A stretch of DNA of 64,000 nt from CAWAVN01 sp963844315 (GCA_963844315.1 CAWJOC010000021.1:1-64000); one strand, 5' to 3'. Shown: positions 47,202 to 58,366, numbered from the stretch's first letter. The notes: generated by a model from the letters alone, not told the origin. Translations and numbers: made by a program.

Positions 47202-47290
47202 GGAATGATGATTGCCGATTGATGATTTTTGATTTGCGAAGTCAAGCCACTTCAGAAATCATCAATCATCCATTCGACAATCATCATTCG
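47202..47290. repeat. AT-rich inverted repeat between kinase and MoxR genes
   Basis: GAATGATGATTG and GATTGATGATTT at the left pair with AAATCATCAATC and CAATCATCATTC at the right. No second copy of these arms was seen in the window. Confidence 0.65.
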
Positions 47291-47311
47291 TTTTCCCCTT
47301 GGCCTCTGAAA

Positions 47312-50300
47312 TCAGTTCGATTTCAAGCCGACGGCATCCGCTTCCTTTTCGGCATCGGTGATGGGGTTCTTTTCGAGTTCGCTGCGTTTGTCGGCCATCC
47401 AGTCTTTGGTGGGCCAGAGGATCGCGCGGCGGTCTTCGCTGCCGGTGAGGATGTAGCGGCCATCGGGCGAGAACCTTACGGCTTTGACCGGGCGGTTGTG
47501 CCGCTTGAGCGTCAGCACCTGGTTGGCCGTCCCCGGTTTTCCATCTTCCGTGATTGTCGGGATGCGGGTGTCCCAGACGATGACCGAGTTATCCCGGCTG
47601 GCGGTCACGGCCCTTAGACCATAGGACTCGTTCTCGTTGATTTGGCCGTCGCCATTCAAATCTTCGCCGGGCGAGAAGGCCACGTCGGTCACCGGAGCGG
47701 AATGGCCTTGCAGCATCAATTGGGCCTTTAGCTCCGTTTTGCCTTCGGACTTTTGAACGTCCCAAATCACGGCCTGGTTGTTCGCCGACCCGGTCAGAAT
47801 CCGCTGGCCATCGCCGGAGATCGCCACGCAGAGGAGTGCATCGCCTTGCGGAGCGGTGCGGGTGACTTCCACGCCGTCTTGGGTGTTCCAGAGCCGGGCA
47901 GTTTCGTCGTCGGAGACCGTGACGATCCATTGTCCATCGGGCGAGAACGCGGCCCCGGTTACTGGCCCTTCATGACCTTTAAAGACGCGGACGACTTCCG
48001 CCTTGAAGGTCTCCGGCCCCTCGGCCATAAGTTTCCACAGAACGGCGGTGCGATCGTCGCTCGCGGTGAGGATGAATTGCTCGGCCTCGTTTTGCCCCAG
48101 GGATTTGGGCGCCCAAATCGCGGCGTTCACAGGTGCGGTGTGCTCCCCTTGGAGCTTCACCAGGCCCCGTCCGGTTTTCACGTTCCAAACGCGGGCGGCT
48201 TTGTCCCTGGCTCCGGTGACGAGCAGGTCGCCATTCGGAGAGAAGGATGCCGACGCCACTTCGCCTTGGGCGTTCAATGTGATCGAAGCGGTCGCATGGA
48301 CTGTTATTGTTCGGGTCGGTATTCAGGTTCCATTGGCGGGCATCGCTGAAGCCCAGCACCACCAAATCCGTGCGGGTCTTCACGGGCGAGAACGTCGCGG
48401 ACCAGGCGTCCGAGACCTCGTCGTCAATCAGGAAGGGCACGGGCTGGTCGTAGGAATCGCCGGACCGATGCCAGCCGTGCACGATCCGGTCGGCCCGGTT
48501 CGTGGCGACGATGTAGCGGTTATCCGGAGAAATCGCGGCGGAACTGGTGGCGGGCAAGAGCAGATCGTTGGCCGAAACGCCCGTAAACAGGTCCGCCAGC
48601 TTTTGAGCCAATTCGCGCGGCGATTCGTGGAGGTTTCCTAACTGCTCGGGGATTTGCGAGAGCAATTGGTCCACGCCCTGGCTCCAGCCGCCTTGCTCCA
48701 TGAACTCTTGGTAATTGGCTTCGGGATTAATCAGGTTCCAGGCCTTTTCGAGGGTGTCATTCGTAACCTTCTTCGAGGCGAACTGTTTGGAGACGTTGGC
48801 AAGGAGCGTCAACACCCGACCTTCGGGACGGAACTCTTGGACGACCTGAGCGGTCTCCACGTTCCAAAGCCTCACCACTCCGTCGAAGCAGGTCGTCACG
48901 ACGAGCTTGCCATCGGTGGAAACGTCCATCGAGCTGACTTGCTGGGGATGCTTGAGGTCCAAACCCGGATCGGCCTGACCCGTCGCCAAATTCCATTGGC
49001 TGACCGCTTTGTCGTAACTAGCGGAGAGCAGCCGCTGGTCGTTCGGCAGGAAGCTGAGCGCGATGATGCGGTTATTGTGGGCGGCGCGGTCGTTAAAGCG
49101 GATGGCCGAACGCGACTTCGGCAACAGTCGAGTTTTCGGGATTCCAAGTCCACACGTTGCACCGGCCCGCGGCATCGGCGGTGGCCAACAGCAACCGGCC
49201 TTGTGTATCCGCGTTGTTCGCAATCGCGACGGCGGTGATTTCGCTTCCATGTTTCCCGAATGCGACGACCTGTTTGCCGGTCTTGGCATCCCAGAGTTTG
49301 GCTTGCCAGGGCTGTTTGGTCTCATCCGCATTATCGCTGGGGGTGAGAACCCACTGGCCCTTGGAAGTCATCGGAGAAACCGCGATGACGCCCGCGTAGC
49401 CGGTTCCTTCGAGCTTGTGCAGTTCCGTGCCGGACAGCACGTCCCAGAGGCGGGCGGTGTTGTCGAAGGCGGCGGTGGCCAGTTTTTTGCCCTCGTCAAA
49501 GTAGACGCCGGAGGGAATCTGCGCTGCATGGCCTTCGGAGAAGGTGTGAATCGGATTCAGCTTGTTCTCGCCTTCCAGCGCATAAGTCTGGGCGGTGTTG
49601 TCCGCGCTGGCGGTGACGACTTTTTTGCTTTGGGGAGTGAAGGAGAACCCGACCGCGTCCACGTTGTTTTCGTGGCCGTCCACGGGCGTGCCGTTGACCA
49701 GATAGACTTCGGTGCTGGCCCCTTCATCCAGGCTCCAGCGTTTGGCGGTCCGGTCGTGGCTGACGGAGAGGATCCACGTTCCCCGCGGATTGAACACCGC
49801 ATCGCGGACATAGCCCCCGTGGCCCCGGAAAGTTTTCACCGGAGCCAGTTTATCGAGGGAGCTTTCCTTGTTCACGTTCCAGATTTTGATGGTGTTGTCG
49901 TCGCCTCCGGTCAACAGCACCAGATCGCGGGACTTGTCGCTAACCGGGCTTCCGAAGGCGACCGAGCGGATCGGCCCATCGTGGCCCAAAAGTTCGCGGT
50001 AAGGCGTTTGCGGGACCGACTCGCCATTGAGCAGCATCTCAAAGTATTTTTCCGGCTTGATTTGCGGAATGTCTTCGGGACGCCAGACCAAAACGTGATG
50101 ATCGAACCCGCCGGTGGCGACGTATTGGCCATCCGGCGAAACCGCCACCGAGTACACCGGCCCGCTGTGGGCGCGGAAGGCCGGCATCGGGCGGATTTTG
50201 GCGGCATCCTGCCAGCGGCCCGTTTGATCCACCCAAACCAGGACCGTGCCGTCTTCGCTGGCGGTCACGATTTTTTCTTCCGCGATGGGTTTGGGCTTTT

Positions 50301-53300
50301 GGTTTTGATCGAGGACCAGATTGCCGTCCTCATTCCGTTCGAAGTTGGGCAAGAAGGCGGCGTCCCAAACGAACCCGGTGTGTCCTAGCGAGGTCGTTCC
50401 GAACAACCGCGCCAATTGCTTGCCGCTGCCGACTTCCCACACGCGGGCGCTTTGGTCCTGCGAGGCGGAGAGCAGCTTTTTGCCGTCTTGGGAGAACTGC
50501 ACGCTAACCACCGGGTCCATGTGGCTGGTTTTATGTTTTTGGAAGTAATCTTCCTTGGAATTGAACGAGGCGTCTTTCTGCCCGAAGTTTTGGGCCAGGA
50601 ACGCCTTTTTGTCCCGGTCCCAAATCTTGATGAACCCGCTGCGGTCGTCATCGGTGGCGAGCGCGATCAATTTTCCATTGGGCGAAACCGCCACGTCGAA
50701 CACCGTGACGTTTTCCAATTGGGGCAACGTCGCCACGACGACCTTGGATTCGTCAGTTTTGCGAATTTCCACCAGCCCCTCTTGGCCGGCGATGACAAAT
50801 TCCTGCCCATCGCCGATCAAAGCCCCGGCTTCCAGACGTTCGCTGCTGTCGTAATTGGTCACATAGCCTTCACAGAGGTGCATCAGGTAGCCCCATTCCC
50901 AGTTGCGGAAGCGGGGATTGGTGCTGTTGAGCAGATCACGGGCGGCATCGAAGGCGTTCTCTTCGATCTTGGCCGCCGCCAGACCCACCTTGGAAATGTA
51001 GGCTTCGCGTTGTTCGGCGATTTGAGCTTCAATCGCAATGTCACGCTGTCTCTTGGCTTCGGCAGCGGCGGCGACGGCGGCTTTCTCCGATTTTTCCGCC
51101 GCGACCTTTAAGGCGATGGCTTCCTCTTTCAATTTTGCCTCCGCCAGCTTGGCTTTCTCTTCGGCCACCTTTAAGGCGATGGCTTCTTCTTTCAGTTTTG
51201 CCTCGCGTTCGGCGGATTTGATGGCTTCCTCTTTCAATTTTGCCTCCGCCAGCTTGGCTTCGCGTTCTTTTTTCTCCGCGGCAAGAGCGGCGTCTTTGGC
51301 TTTAACCGCCTCGTCTTTCGCGATCACGGCGACGCCTTCGGCTTTCTTCGCCGCGTCCCTCAAAGCGATGGCTTCTTCTTTCAATTTTGCCTCGCGTTCG
51401 GCGGATTTGATGGCTTCTTCTTTCAGTTTTGCTTCCGCCAGTTTGGCCTCGCGTTCTTTTTTCTCGGCGGCTTCGGCGGCGTCCTTCGCTTTGACGGCCT
51501 CATCTTTCGCGATGACAGCGGCCTGTTCCGCCTTGACCGCCGCGTCCTTTAAGGTGATGGCTTCTTCTTTCAAATTTGCCTCGCGCTCGGCGGCGGCGAT
51601 GGCTTCGATTTTCAACTTTTCTTGTTCTTCCTTCGCTTCCCGTTCTTTTATCTCGGCGGCGATAGCGGCATCTTTGGCTTCAATCGCCTCATCTTTGGCA
51701 ACCACGGCGGCGGCTTCGGCTTCGACGGCGATTTCTTTGGCTTCGACGGCCGCGGCGCGCTCGGTGTTAATCCAGAACGCCGCTCCGCTGACCACCAGGA
51801 ACAACGTGGCCAAGAGCACCCGGCCCGCGCACTTGGCGGTTTCCAGACGTTTCTGGCGGGCGTCGCGCTCCTCCTGGGCTTTGGCGATGTCCACTTTCAA
51901 TTTCTGATGGGACAGATCGCCCGGATCGAGCAGCGAAGAGGCCAGGTCGTAGTCGCCTTTGTCCAAGGCGCAGTGGGCATAAGCCAAACGCGCGGCGCCC
52001 AGGCTGCTTTTGGCGCGTTTGTTGCCGTCCCAAAGCTTCAGGGCTTCTTCAAACCCGAAGCGGGCCTTGGCGTAGTCTTCGTAGTTGTCGCTGCTTTCGG
52101 CGCGTTCGAGGTCTTCTTCCGCGACCGCCGCCAGCGTGATGGATTCCGAATGGGCCAGATACGTCCTGACTGCCGCCTGGAATTCCTGGACGCTCTTGTA
52201 GCGGTCCTTGGGGTCGGTGGACATGGCCTTGTAGGCGATTTCGATGAGTTCGCCCGCGTGCTCGGTCTGCACGATTTTATTCTGGGCGGCGGACATCAGG
52301 CACTTCATCGCATTCTTGCCGCGATGCGGAGGCCGGCCCGTGACGATCTCGAACAGAATCGCGCCCAGGAGGTAAATGTCGGAGTGCGCGCCGATGCGGG
52401 TGATCGGGCCGGTGGCCATTTCCGGGGCCATGTAGGCCGGGGTTCCGCCCATGCTGCTCGAGCGGACGATGCCGCGCTGCTTGTGGAACTTGTCGGTCGG
52501 CATAGCGAGGCCCCAATCCATCACCAGGACTTCGCCGAACTCGCCGAGCATCACGTTTTCGGGTTTCAGGTCGCGGTGGACCACGCCTCGGGCATGGGCA
52601 AACGCCACGGCGTCGGCCACGCTCATCAAGATGTCCAGGTTGTCGTGGGCGGACTTCTGGTGGATCGTGTCCAGCCAGGGATTGCCCGTCACGTTCTTCA
52701 TCGAATAAAACAAGGCCCCGGTTTGATCGCGGCCCACATCGTAAATCGGGACGATGTTCGGGTGGTCGAGTTCCCCGGTGACCACGGCTTCCGCCAGGAA
52801 TTTGACGTGCTGGTCCTTGCGGCGGCTGGAGGAGGCTTTGGATTTCAGCATCTTGACGGCGACGTTCCGGTCGATGGAGGTCTGCCTTGCATTATAGACC
52901 TTGCCCATGCCCCCTTCGCCGAGCACGCTGATGATCTGGTAATCGGCCTTTTCGCTGAGGGGTTCGGATTTGTCCTTGAGCGAGCGTTCTTGAATAATCA
53001 GGCCGCTGCCTTCGGCGAGTTGCACGGCAGAACCTTCCGCCGAAGCCAACGCATCGGTCCGGCCGCCATCCGCACTGCCCGAACCCGTGGAGTGCTCGTC
53101 GGAGAGGTCCGCGGAGATCATGGTTTTTTCGATACTGTCGCCTTCATCCCTGCGGCGGGGCGTGGGGCTGTCTTCGGTGGTTTTCGGGGCGAAGGTTTTG
53201 CCTTCGTCGGCTGCGAGCCAATCGCCTTCTGCGCTCAACGGCATGGTTTTCGCCACGGCGTCCGAGAGATCCTCGGAGTCGTGTGAATCGGAAATCTGGT

Positions 53301-54061
53301 CTACGGCGACGAAGGTTTTATCGTAACTGCTGTTGCCGGGGCTATCGGGCGGGGTGGGATGCTTTTCGTGTTTTTCGGAATCCAAGGCCTGATCGCCCGA
53401 CTGCATTGTGGCGTTCTGGTCGCCTTCCGCCCAAGGCGCCTTCCTCCAAATCGTCGGTGGCGGGAACGGGGGGAAACTCGTCGGAAATAAACGTTTCCCC
53501 AAGCTGGCTTTCCTCGCCCTCGTCTTTTGCGCGGGGCGGTTTCGGCTCGAATCCGGCGGCCAATTCCTCCGAGTGCTGCATTTCCGCCACGTCGAGCGTG
53601 GCCGCGTTCTCATCGTCGTCGTCCACGTCGTTCGATTTGATGGTCATGCCGGAGGGAACTTCATCGTCCACGCCGCCCCAAAGCACGCTCATCCGCACAA
53701 TGTCGTCAGGATCCAGATCGAGCGGCTTGGGACCTATGTTGGAGGCCGAGCGTTCCGAAGCCATCAGGTCGGACGCCTCGTAAGTCAAAGCATTGTTGTC
53801 CACGTCCCAGGTTTCCGGCTCCCCGGACGAAGTCAACCCCGTCCCGAGGTGCCCCGCGCCGGAAATCGCATCGGGCAAGAGGCCGGGCTTCGCGTCGGCG
53901 TTCTCTTTGTCCCCGGCATCGCCTTGACGCTTGGGCCTGGAACCGGGAGTTTCTGGCTTTTCGCCGGTGAGCGGCGTTAGCGAACGGCCGCAGGCCGGGC
54001 ACTCACCGGATTGGACATCTTCATGGGACAATTCGTGCTGACATTTGGGGCAACGTGACAT
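47312..54061 (-). CDS. giant Ser/Thr protein kinase with WD40 propellers (three frame changes)
   Basis: The joined protein is about 2250 residues. The N-terminus has a zinc-ribbon pair (CPKCQHEL ... CPACGRSL), then an acidic linker. The kinase domain (about 370-650) has GEGGMGKVY, VAVKML, HRDLKPENVML and DWGLAMP, with DWG in place of DFG, plus APE in PAYMAPEMATG. A TPR-like segment precedes one membrane span (VLLATLFLVVSGAAFWI, about 750-770), so the kinase is cytoplasmic and the rest is outside. An Ala/Glu/Lys-rich repeat coiled coil (about 765-1020) leads to about 1180 residues of WD40 repeats (GHxxxV ... VWD patterns). Frame changes near 53440, 49100 and 48290 join four pieces. Its substrate is unknown; a membrane signalling or scaffold role fits the layout. 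Confidence 0.9.
51040..51770. repeat. tandem repeats inside the kinase gene coiled coil
   Basis: Units encoding variants of AKLAEAKLKEEAIKSAERE and AVIAKDEAVKAKDAA recur several times in frame. DNA units are very similar, so recombination or misassembly could change their number. Confidence 0.8.
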
Positions 54062-54579
54062 TGGAAACTCTCGCCCAGAAACAAACCCGAACAAACAAAA
54101 CCGAGACGGAACGCGGAGAAATCCGCTTCCCTTGAAGGAAGCGGTGAAGAGACAACCAACATCGTAACTTGACGAATCTCAACCACTCAACAACGAATTG
54201 CGGAGGATGGGTGGAATTCCGGAACTTCTCCGCATCCCGCCCAACCCAAGGAAAGTCTAGCGCTGTTTTGATGAGGAAAGCTCTCGAGCGCGGCAATCCC
54301 CACGGAAATAGCGCAGCTTCCCACGGATTGAAGATCGGCAATGGCCCCACATCTAGCTTGGCAAGTTTCCCCTGAAACTGCTAGTGAGAAATTCCCCGTC
54401 TTTCGGAAATCCTACAACCGGCCCTGGAATTATCCCCTACAAGGCGCCTTCGGACGAGTCCCTACGATCCGCGTTTTTCGCACCCCGCTCCCATTAAATC
54501 CCTTTGATACAATCCGACCGCGATTCGGAGTTTGAGTTTGTCGCACCCGCGCTATTGTGCGCATCTTTTGGATTGGCTT
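54062..54579. other. intergenic region upstream of the kinase gene
   Basis: The 518 bases between the kinase gene and the next repeat show no convincing gene or recognised motif. It should contain the kinase promoter on the minus strand. Short frames here have no conserved features. Confidence 0.5.
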
Positions 54580-54697
54580 TGTCCCCTCTCCCCTGGAGGG
54601 AGAGGGCTAGGGTGAGGGGGACGACGTAGGGTTACCGTCCCACTTTATTGTTACCCCTCATCCGGCCTTCGGCCACTCTCTCCCTCCAGGGGATGGG
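54580..54697. repeat. Intergenic repeat, family E copy 4, overlapping a gene end
   Basis: GTCCCCTCTCCCCTGGAGGG and GGGCTAGGGTGAGGGGGAC, then CCTCATCCGGCCTTCGGCCA. The right part lies inside the end of the CWC gene on the minus strand and supplies its last residues and stop. Confidence 0.78.
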
Positions 54698-54902
54698 GGC
54701 CAAATCTTTCAAGTTTTAGCCACCGCAAACCAAGTTCATGCCGCAGGCACTCCGGGCAAAGGCACGCGGCGTTTTCAGCCACCGGCAGCACGCGCGGGCA
54801 GTCGAAACACCAGCAGGTTTCGTGTCCCTGCGCGATGCCGCATTCGAACTTCGCCTGGCAGCGGGGGCAGGTTTTGGGAGTGGGATGATCGGGGTCCGGC
54901 AT
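54651..54902 (-). CDS. small cysteine-rich CWC-type protein
   Basis: About 83 residues with the pattern CPRCQAKFECGIAQGHETCWC-F-DCP then CLCPECL, which matches the cysteine-rich CWC family, a probable metal binder. The C-terminal residues GESGRRPDEG are encoded by a family E repeat, so the original end was likely replaced or extended when the repeat landed. The ATG at 54902 lies 7 bases beyond the stop of the pabA/trpG gene, on the same strand, suggesting one transcript. The role of the family is unknown. Confidence 0.75.
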   Translation of the reverse strand: MPDPDHPTPKTCPRCQAKFECGIAQGHETCWCFDCPRVLPVAENAACLCPECLRHELGLRWLKLERFGPHPLEGESGRRPDEG

Positions 54903-54909
54903 CTTGGTC

Positions 54910-55578
54910 TCACCAATGAAGGGGCCGATCAAACGGCAAGGGGACGATAAGAGTGTCCCGCGTCAACGGCGGGGCGATGAATTCCTCCGGCGAATGCTGG
55001 GGAACTTTAAGGCCCGCGAGTTTCAAAAAATTCTCAAGCAGCCTGCGTCCGTTTTGGGTCAGGACCGATTCCGGGTGAAACTGCACGCCAAAGATGGGCC
55101 GATGCTTATGGACCAAAGCCATTGGGAGTCCCTCCCGCGTGCGGGCGGTGATGGCGAGTTCCCCAGGCAGCGAGGCTTCTTCCACGATCAGCGAATGATA
55201 CCGCGTGGCTTGCATGGGATTGGGCAAACTTTCGAATAAGCCGGTCTGGTCGTGAAACACCTGCGAGGTCCGCCCATGCACCGGAAACGGCGCGCGCACC
55301 ACGCCGCCGCCCATCGCCGCCGCAATCGCCTGATGTCCCAAGCACACGCCCAACAGCGGCAACTCTTCCGGCAGAGCTTGGATCAACTCCAGCGAAATCC
55401 CCGCTTCGTTGGGCGTGCAAGGACCTGGCGAAAGCACAATCGCCTCCGGCTCCATCGCCAGCACTTCCGCGGCCGACACCCGGTCATTCCGCACCACAAG
55501 CGTCTCCTGCCCCATCTCGGTCAAATACCGGGCCAGGTTATAAACGAAGCTATCGTAGTTATCGAGCAGCAGAATCAT
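54910..55578 (-). CDS. anthranilate/para-aminobenzoate synthase glutamine amidotransferase subunit
   Basis: A class I glutamine amidotransferase that feeds ammonia to chorismate in tryptophan or folate synthesis. LLLDNYDSFVYNLARYL is at the start, the catalytic cysteine is in GVCLGHQAIA (C79), and the His-Glu pair is in FGVQFHPESVLT. SPGPCTPNEAG is the glutamine-binding loop. The length of 222 residues is slightly over the usual 190-200 because of a C-terminal extension (VPQHSPEEFIAPPLTRD). Alone it cannot be assigned to TrpG or PabA; no trpE or pabB adjoins it. A CWC gene follows 7 bases later. Confidence 0.93.
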   Translation of the reverse strand: MILLLDNYDSFVYNLARYLTEMGQETLVVRNDRVSAAEVLAMEPEAIVLSPGPCTPNEAGISLELIQALPEELPLLGVCLGHQAIAAAMGGGVVRAPFPVHGRTSQVFHDQTGLFESLPNPMQATRYHSLIVEEASLPGELAITARTREGLPMALVHKHRPIFGVQFHPESVLTQNGRRLLENFLKLAGLKVPQHSPEEFIAPPLTRDTLIVPLPFDRPLHW

Positions 55579-55608
55579 GAGGCAAAATGGCAGCGTAAGC
55601 GAGACGAC

Positions 55609-55651
55609 AGATTCTTAATCCTAATCTTAATCTTAATCTCAATCTTCTTCC
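55609..55651. repeat. TAATCTT tandem, family G copy 2
   Basis: GATTCTTAATCCTAATCTTA and its continuation repeat the TAATCTT/TAATCTC motif about five times. It resembles half of the hairpin at 39195-39275. Confidence 0.6.
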
Positions 55652-55734
55652 AAACCTCGCCATTGAGTTGCAGTTTAGTCCGATGCGGTTAAGAATCTCT
55701 CACCATCCCCCTTCCGAACCGTTAAGCGACCAAA

Positions 55735-57027
55735 ATGAGCGACCCCCAAGCTGTCCCCACAAACTCCATCCGCCGCGTGGTTTTGGCCAGTTTCATCGGC
55801 ACGACCATCGAATGGTACGACTTCTTCATCTATGGCACGGCGGCGGCACTTGTGTTCGACAAGCTGTATTTCCCCGTGGATGATCCGTTTCTTTCGCGGA
55901 TGGCTTCGTTTGGCTCGTTCGCCATCGGGTTTTTCGCCCGGCCCTTGGGCGGAGTGATCTTCGGGCACTATGGCGACAAGCTGGGCCGGAAAACCATGCT
56001 GGTCACCACGCTGATGATGATGGGCCTGGCCACGTTTGGCATCGGTATTTTGCCGACCTATGAAACCCTCGGCATCGCCGCCCCGATTCTGTTGGTGACA
56101 TTGCGGCTGATTCAGGGGTTTGGAGTCGGCGGGGAGTGGGGCGGGGCGGTCTTGATGGCGGTGGAGCATGGGCACAAAGGCCAGCGGGGCTTTTACGGCG
56201 GATGCGTGCAAATGGGCGTCCCGGCGGGGCTGCTGTTGGCGGCGGGCGTGTTCTCGGTCTTTTCCCGAATGCCGGAGGAGGATTTTCTCGCCTGGGGTTG
56301 GCGGGTTCCGTTTCTGTTGGGCATTCTGCTTTTGGCCATTGGAATGTTCATTCGCGTCAAGCTGATGGAAAGCCCGCTGTTCGCTTCCGTTAAGGAAAAG
56401 CAAACGGTCAGCGAAATCCCGATCCTCCAGGTCTTCACCAAGTACAAAAAGAACGTGCTTTTGACAATGGGGGCCCGCTTCGCGGAAAACGCCTGCTTTT
56501 ACATCTTCAGCGTCTTCGTTCTGTCCTATGCCACCGAGCAATGCGGCCACGAAAGACAAACCGTCCTGATTGGAATCTGGATTGCTGCCGCCGTTCAGCT
56601 TCTGGCGATTCCGGGGTTTGCGATGCTCTCCGACCGCGTGGGCCGCAGGCCCGTTTATTTGTGCGGGGCATTTTTCCTGGCCGTGTTCGCCTTTCCGTTT
56701 TTTTGGATGGTTGAGTCCCAAAACCAAGAAGTGCTTTGGCTCGCCATCGTTTTGGCGATGGTGGGGCATGCCGCGATGTATGGACCGCAGGCCGCGTTCT
56801 TTTCGGAACTCTTCGGAACCAACGTGAGATACAGCGGGGCCTCCATCGGCTACCAATTGGCGTCGCCCTTCGCAGGCGGTCTCGCCCCCTTGATCGCCAC
56901 CGCGCTCCTCCAGTGGTCGAACAACGCCTCCTGGCCGGTGGCAGTCTACCTCATTGCGACCGCCGCGATTACCCTTTGCTCCATCTTCCTCGCGGAAGAA
57001 ACTTTCGACTACGACATCAGCGGTTAG
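55735..57027 (+). CDS. MHS family MFS transporter
   Basis: A 430-residue major facilitator of the metabolite:H+ symporter subfamily. The N-terminal signature SFIGTTIEWYDFFIYGTAAAL is diagnostic, and GHYGDKLGRKTMLV is the loop 2-3 motif; SDRVGRRP is its counterpart in the second half. There are twelve hydrophobic segments. IQGFGVGGEWGGAVLMAVE matches helix 4-5 of ProP/ShiA/KgtP relatives. It likely imports an organic acid or osmolyte; the substrate cannot be chosen. It is monocistronic between repeats. Confidence 0.93.
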   Translation: MSDPQAVPTNSIRRVVLASFIGTTIEWYDFFIYGTAAALVFDKLYFPVDDPFLSRMASFGSFAIGFFARPLGGVIFGHYGDKLGRKTMLVTTLMMMGLATFGIGILPTYETLGIAAPILLVTLRLIQGFGVGGEWGGAVLMAVEHGHKGQRGFYGGCVQMGVPAGLLLAAGVFSVFSRMPEEDFLAWGWRVPFLLGILLLAIGMFIRVKLMESPLFASVKEKQTVSEIPILQVFTKYKKNVLLTMGARFAENACFYIFSVFVLSYATEQCGHERQTVLIGIWIAAAVQLLAIPGFAMLSDRVGRRPVYLCGAFFLAVFAFPFFWMVESQNQEVLWLAIVLAMVGHAAMYGPQAAFFSELFGTNVRYSGASIGYQLASPFAGGLAPLIATALLQWSNNASWPVAVYLIATAAITLCSIFLAEETFDYDISG

Positions 57028-57045
57028 CGCTCAACCGAACAAGAC

Positions 57046-57220
57046 TAACCACGAAACAAGCGAACGACACGAAAAATCACCACAAAGGCACAAAGAAAAG
57101 AAACCAAAAGTTTGTTGAGTTCTTCAATTCTCCCGCGATTCGATCCATAGGACTTTCTTTCGTGCCCTTCGTGGTGAAATCCTTTCGGTTTTTTCGTGTC
57201 GTTCGTGTGTTTCGTGGTTA
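57046..57220. repeat. Long intergenic inverted repeat, family H copy 3
   Basis: TAACCACGAAACAAGCGAAC and GACACGAAAAA pair with TTTTTCGTGTC and GTTCGTGTGTTTCGTGGTTA. An inner CACCACAAAGGCAC pairs with GTGCCCTTCGTGGTG. Confidence 0.8.
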
Positions 57221-58291
57221 ATCCTCTTCGAATCTCAAAATAGCGTCAACTGGCCCCATTGGGGTTTGGGCGGTTGGAATTGGGTCGTGTCCAGTTCCGG
57301 CAAGGCTTCGAAAGCCCAGTTTCTGGCGGAAGACCTGGAACATCAAGCGGATCTGCTCCGCGATTTCGCCGGTGCCTTTCATTCGCTGGCCATAGGTGGA
57401 TTCATTGAGGTTGCCGCCGCGGGTCTGGCGGATGAGGTGTTCCACTTTCTCGGCTTGATTGGGCTGTTCGCGGTAGAGCCATTCGCGAAACACCGGCTCG
57501 ACCGTGAGCGGCAATCGCAGCAAGACGAAGCCTGCATTCCTCGCCCCATTCGCTTTGGCCGCCTTCAAAATCGTGGGGACTTCGTGGTCGTTGAGACCCG
57601 GAATGATCGGAGCCACCAACACGCCCACGGGAATGTTGGCCTCGGAGAGCATCTTCATCGCCCTGAGCCGCGCGGAGGGAATGCTGGTCCTGGGTTCCAT
57701 GACTCTTGCCAATTCCGGATCCAGAGTCGTGACCGAAAAGTAAACATGGACGAGGTTCTGTTTCGCCATAGGTTCCAAGAGATCGAGATCCCGCACCACA
57801 AGGGCATTCTTTGTGACAATGCCCACGGGCTGTTTGAACTCCCAGGCGACTTCCAAGCATTGCCTCGTCAGCCGAAATTCCCGCTCCGCCGGTTGATAGC
57901 AGTCGGTGACGCCGGAAAACGAGATCATCTCTGGTTTCCAGGCGGGCCGGGACAAAAACTCGCGAAAGAGTTTTGGGGCCTCCTGTTTCACCACGATCTT
58001 CGTCTCGAAATCCAGGCCCGCGTTATAGCCCAGGTATTCGTGGGTGTTCCGGGCGTAGCAATAGGCGCAGCCATGAATGCAGCCGCGATAGGGATTCAAG
58101 CTGTAGCGGAAGGGAATGTCGGGCGAATCGTTTTCGGAAACGATGGACTTGGAGGCATCGAAAATGTATTCGATCCGCCGGTTCTCGCGCTCGTGGAGAT
58201 ATTCCTCGTCCCATTCCAAATGTTCGAGGTCGATCTCCCGGCGGACCGTTTCAAAGCGGTTGGGCGGGTCCAAATGTGATCCGTGTCGCAT
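57218..58291 (-). CDS. PA0069-like radical SAM protein
   Basis: A radical SAM enzyme with the iron-sulfur cysteines in CIHGCAYCYAR (CX3CX2C). The preceding RYSLNPYRG and the following THEYLGYNAGLDFETKIVVK, MISFSGVTDCYQPAEREF and LTRQCLEV match the PA0069/spore photoproduct lyase-related group. The start ATG 58291 follows GGGAGAACG; the frame is open farther upstream across a family A hairpin, which I treat as non-coding. The length of about 357 residues is normal. The reaction is unknown for this group. It is monocistronic. Confidence 0.9.
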   Translation of the reverse strand: MRHGSHLDPPNRFETVRREIDLEHLEWDEEYLHERENRRIEYIFDASKSIVSENDSPDIPFRYSLNPYRGCIHGCAYCYARNTHEYLGYNAGLDFETKIVVKQEAPKLFREFLSRPAWKPEMISFSGVTDCYQPAEREFRLTRQCLEVAWEFKQPVGIVTKNALVVRDLDLLEPMAKQNLVHVYFSVTTLDPELARVMEPRTSIPSARLRAMKMLSEANIPVGVLVAPIIPGLNDHEVPTILKAAKANGARNAGFVLLRLPLTVEPVFREWLYREQPNQAEKVEHLIRQTRGGNLNESTYGQRMKGTGEIAEQIRLMFQVFRQKLGFRSLAGTGHDPIPTAQTPMGPVDAILRFEED

Positions 58292-58366
58292 GCATCGTTC
58301 TCCCAAATTCATTGTACGTCGGCACAAAAGCCAAGGCGAGACGCCCGTTCTTCGATTCTCAATTAG

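Noticed and set aside
46146..47222. 358-residue forward open frame opposite the MoxR gene
   Set aside because: Antisense shadow of a clear AAA+ ATPase; composition is Arg/Gly/His-rich with no recognisable motif.
51622..53286. 554-residue forward open frame opposite the kinase gene
   Set aside because: It mirrors the kinase gene, whose motifs are unmistakable on the minus strand; it is low-complexity His/Gly/Val-rich with no domain.
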